Source of the DNA: Halomonas cerina
Lineage (GTDB): Bacteria > Pseudomonadota > Gammaproteobacteria > Pseudomonadales > Halomonadaceae
DNA length: 64,000 nucleotides
Assembly: GCF_014192215.1 (NCBI RefSeq)
Contig: NZ_JACHXP010000003.1
Location: 237,789-301,788, forward strand
Reading direction: 5' to 3'
In this document: piece by piece, positions 62,981 through 64,000 of the stretch
Position numbering within the stretch: position 1 is the stretch's first letter
Layout: every line of letters begins with the position of its first letter
The notes under the pieces: generated by a model
Databases searched by the model: none
The model's input: only the letters and a program-made list of their open reading frames with translations
Told to the model about the DNA's origin: nothing
Position numbers and translations under genes: made by a program

Positions 62981-63000
62981 GTACTTTTAGTGCCGGGAGG
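62981..63000. repeat. Hairpin near the 3' end of the IscB gene
   Basis: CCGGTAC-TTTTA-GTGCCGG, with one G-T type pair, lies about 30-45 bases beyond the iscB stop, where an IS200/IS605-like element would have its right-end hairpin. Another short hairpin, GTCGCCC-GCA-GGGCGAC, follows at 63010-63026. Assignment as a transposon end is tentative. Confidence 0.35.
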
Positions 63001-63025
63001 GATAGCGAGTCGCCCGCAGGGCGAC

Positions 63026-64000
63026 CTACGCCACCGCCCGTCCCGCTCCTCGTTTTGAGTTGAGAGTGGGTGTCTGGTGGTAGCCGTAGCCATCACCGCG
63101 CTGAATCAGGGTGCAGTGGCGATACGAGATCCCCTGCACAACGCCGTGCAGGGTCTGGATATTGAAACGGCCGGTCTGGCGGATCGCGACACGGCCGACA
63201 TGCACGCCGGCTTTCTTGCCGCTGGGGACAATGGCCTTGACCCTATCGCCGGTCTGGAAACCTCGTACCTGCTTCCGGCGCATCAAGTAGCCGCGAGGGA
63301 AGCCGTGCCGGGTCAAGCGCGTGCGCTGGTAGCTGCCCCGCCCCATGGCTTTGATGATCAGTGTCGGCACTTCCCAGCGGTGCAGGGCGTCCAGCGGCCC
63401 GACACACGCGGCATCCAGGGCGTGCGTCTTGGCGATGCCGAGTCGCTGACGGTGGTACTTGGTCAGCCCACCGCTGCCCACAGTGACTGGCAGGCCGGTG
63501 GCCTTGAGCGCCTGGAGCAGCGCCCAGCGGGTGGCGTTGACGACGCTGGCATCACGCAGTGGGCGCTTGAGCTGACGTTCCACGCGATCACGTCGCGTCT
63601 TGGCCGACAAGCCATTGGTTTTCAGGCGCTTCCTCAGCCCCCTGTCGGTGGCAAAGAAGTCGGCAAGAGGCCGGTTGTCCTTGGCCTGGTTGCAGTCATG
63701 ACAGGCAACGGTGAGGTTGCTGATCCGGTGGCTGCCGCCACGCGAGCGCGGCACCACATGCTCCACTTCCAGCGGGGTGTTCTGGGCGCCGCAGTAGGCG
63801 CACTCACGGTCCCATTTCTCCAGCAGGTACTCGCGCAGCTCGTAGCCGAGCAGGGTGCCTTGCTGATACTCGACGCTGCTGATCTCCGGGTTCTCCAGCT
63901 TCTGAGTGTCGAAGCGCACCAGCTCCTGGCTGATGGCGGTGATCGGGGCCAGGCGGCGCAGCCGCGTGACCCAGGCCATGACGGTATCGACGCGGTGCTG
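63026..64000 (-). CDS. iscB: IscB-type RNA-guided HNH/RuvC endonuclease (5' end outside window)
   Basis: The frame is open to the window edge, so the N-terminal PLMP and RuvC-I parts are missing from view. The visible 324 residues start in an arginine-rich bridge-helix-like stretch (VTRLRRLAPI). The RuvC-II-like LVRFDTQ and QGTLLGYELREYL follow, then an HNH nuclease with zinc knuckles CAYC and CHDC around EVEHVVPRSRGGSHRISNL. RuvC-III is HALDAACVG, and the C-terminus carries beta-rich RNA/TAM-binding segments (HGFPRGYLMRRKQVRGFQTGD). IscB is the ancestor-type relative of Cas9 carried by IS200/IS605-like elements and uses an omega RNA encoded upstream of the gene, here beyond 64000. Confidence 0.9.
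   Translation of the reverse strand, partial: QHRVDTVMAWVTRLRRLAPITAISQELVRFDTQKLENPEISSVEYQQGTLLGYELREYLLEKWDRECAYCGAQNTPLEVEHVVPRSRGGSHRISNLTVACHDCNQAKDNRPLADFFATDRGLRKRLKTNGLSAKTRRDRVERQLKRPLRDASVVNATRWALLQALKATGLPVTVGSGGLTKYHRQRLGIAKTHALDAACVGPLDALHRWEVPTLIIKAMGRGSYQRTRLTRHGFPRGYLMRRKQVRGFQTGDRVKAIVPSGKKAGVHVGRVAIRQTGRFNIQTLHGVVQGISYRHCTLIQRGDGYGYHQTPTLNSKRGAGRAVA

Overview
The window is GC-rich, gene-dense DNA in short operons with Shine-Dalgarno sites. The gene mix includes NasTS-controlled nitrate assimilation, a TAXI-type TRAP transporter, Mrp/Nuo-like antiporter genes and CGAAGCC heptamer arrays. This suggests a gammaproteobacterium of the Halomonas group; the assignment is an inference from protein character, not from a marker gene. 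No rRNA, tRNA or CRISPR array was seen.

Layout. 1-1.9 kb: tail of a heme-copper oxidase operon and a CDF zinc exporter. 1.9-4.1 kb: a two-component system whose response regulator has lost its N-terminus in a deletion that joined it to the start of a cytochrome b561 gene. 4.2-10.8 kb: glutamate-synthase-like protein, GMC oxidoreductase, cold-shock protein, carboxylesterase, a trpB scrap and a PAS/GGDEF diguanylate cyclase. 10.8-16.5 kb: an overlapping operon for an ion-pumping membrane module with an MbhD/MrpC-like fusion and three antiporter-like subunits, but no redox subunits. 16.6-22.7 kb: PhoH-like ATPase, patatin and a TRAP-TAXI transporter.

22.8-33.2 kb is a complete assimilatory nitrate/nitrite locus. 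nasT-nasS, an FAD reductase, nirB and nirD run on the minus strand; nasA and the siroheme methyltransferase gene cobA run on the plus strand. Both structural operons have leaders with a sigma-54-like promoter, a hexaloop hairpin of the ANTAR type and an intrinsic terminator, which fits NasT antitermination. The likely nitrate importer (narK) lies about 11 kb away, at 44.9-46.2 kb.

33.3-37.5 kb holds small metabolic genes (GFA protein, dienelactone hydrolase, peroxiredoxin, histone-deacetylase-like amidohydrolase, SDR). 38.0-44.1 kb is the most unusual part and has visibly more A+T in its non-coding DNA. It has a GAFTGA-containing VpsR-like activator and an outer-membrane beta-barrel on the plus strand. 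Convergent to these is a minus-strand operon of a 393-residue glycine-rich secreted protein, a small secreted protein, a periplasmic C39 peptidase and a secreted protein with a double-glycine-like leader. This resembles functional-amyloid (Fap-like) or fibre export systems but is not a recognised one.

46.5-64 kb: divergent L,D-transpeptidases, an ABC exporter, LysR with two pirins around a YcaC-like hydrolase, an M23 endopeptidase, a second LysR with a glutathionyl-hydroquinone reductase, a YaiI-family protein, a DEAD-box helicase, a DMT permease, and at the right edge the C-terminal part of an IscB RNA-guided nuclease that runs out of the window.
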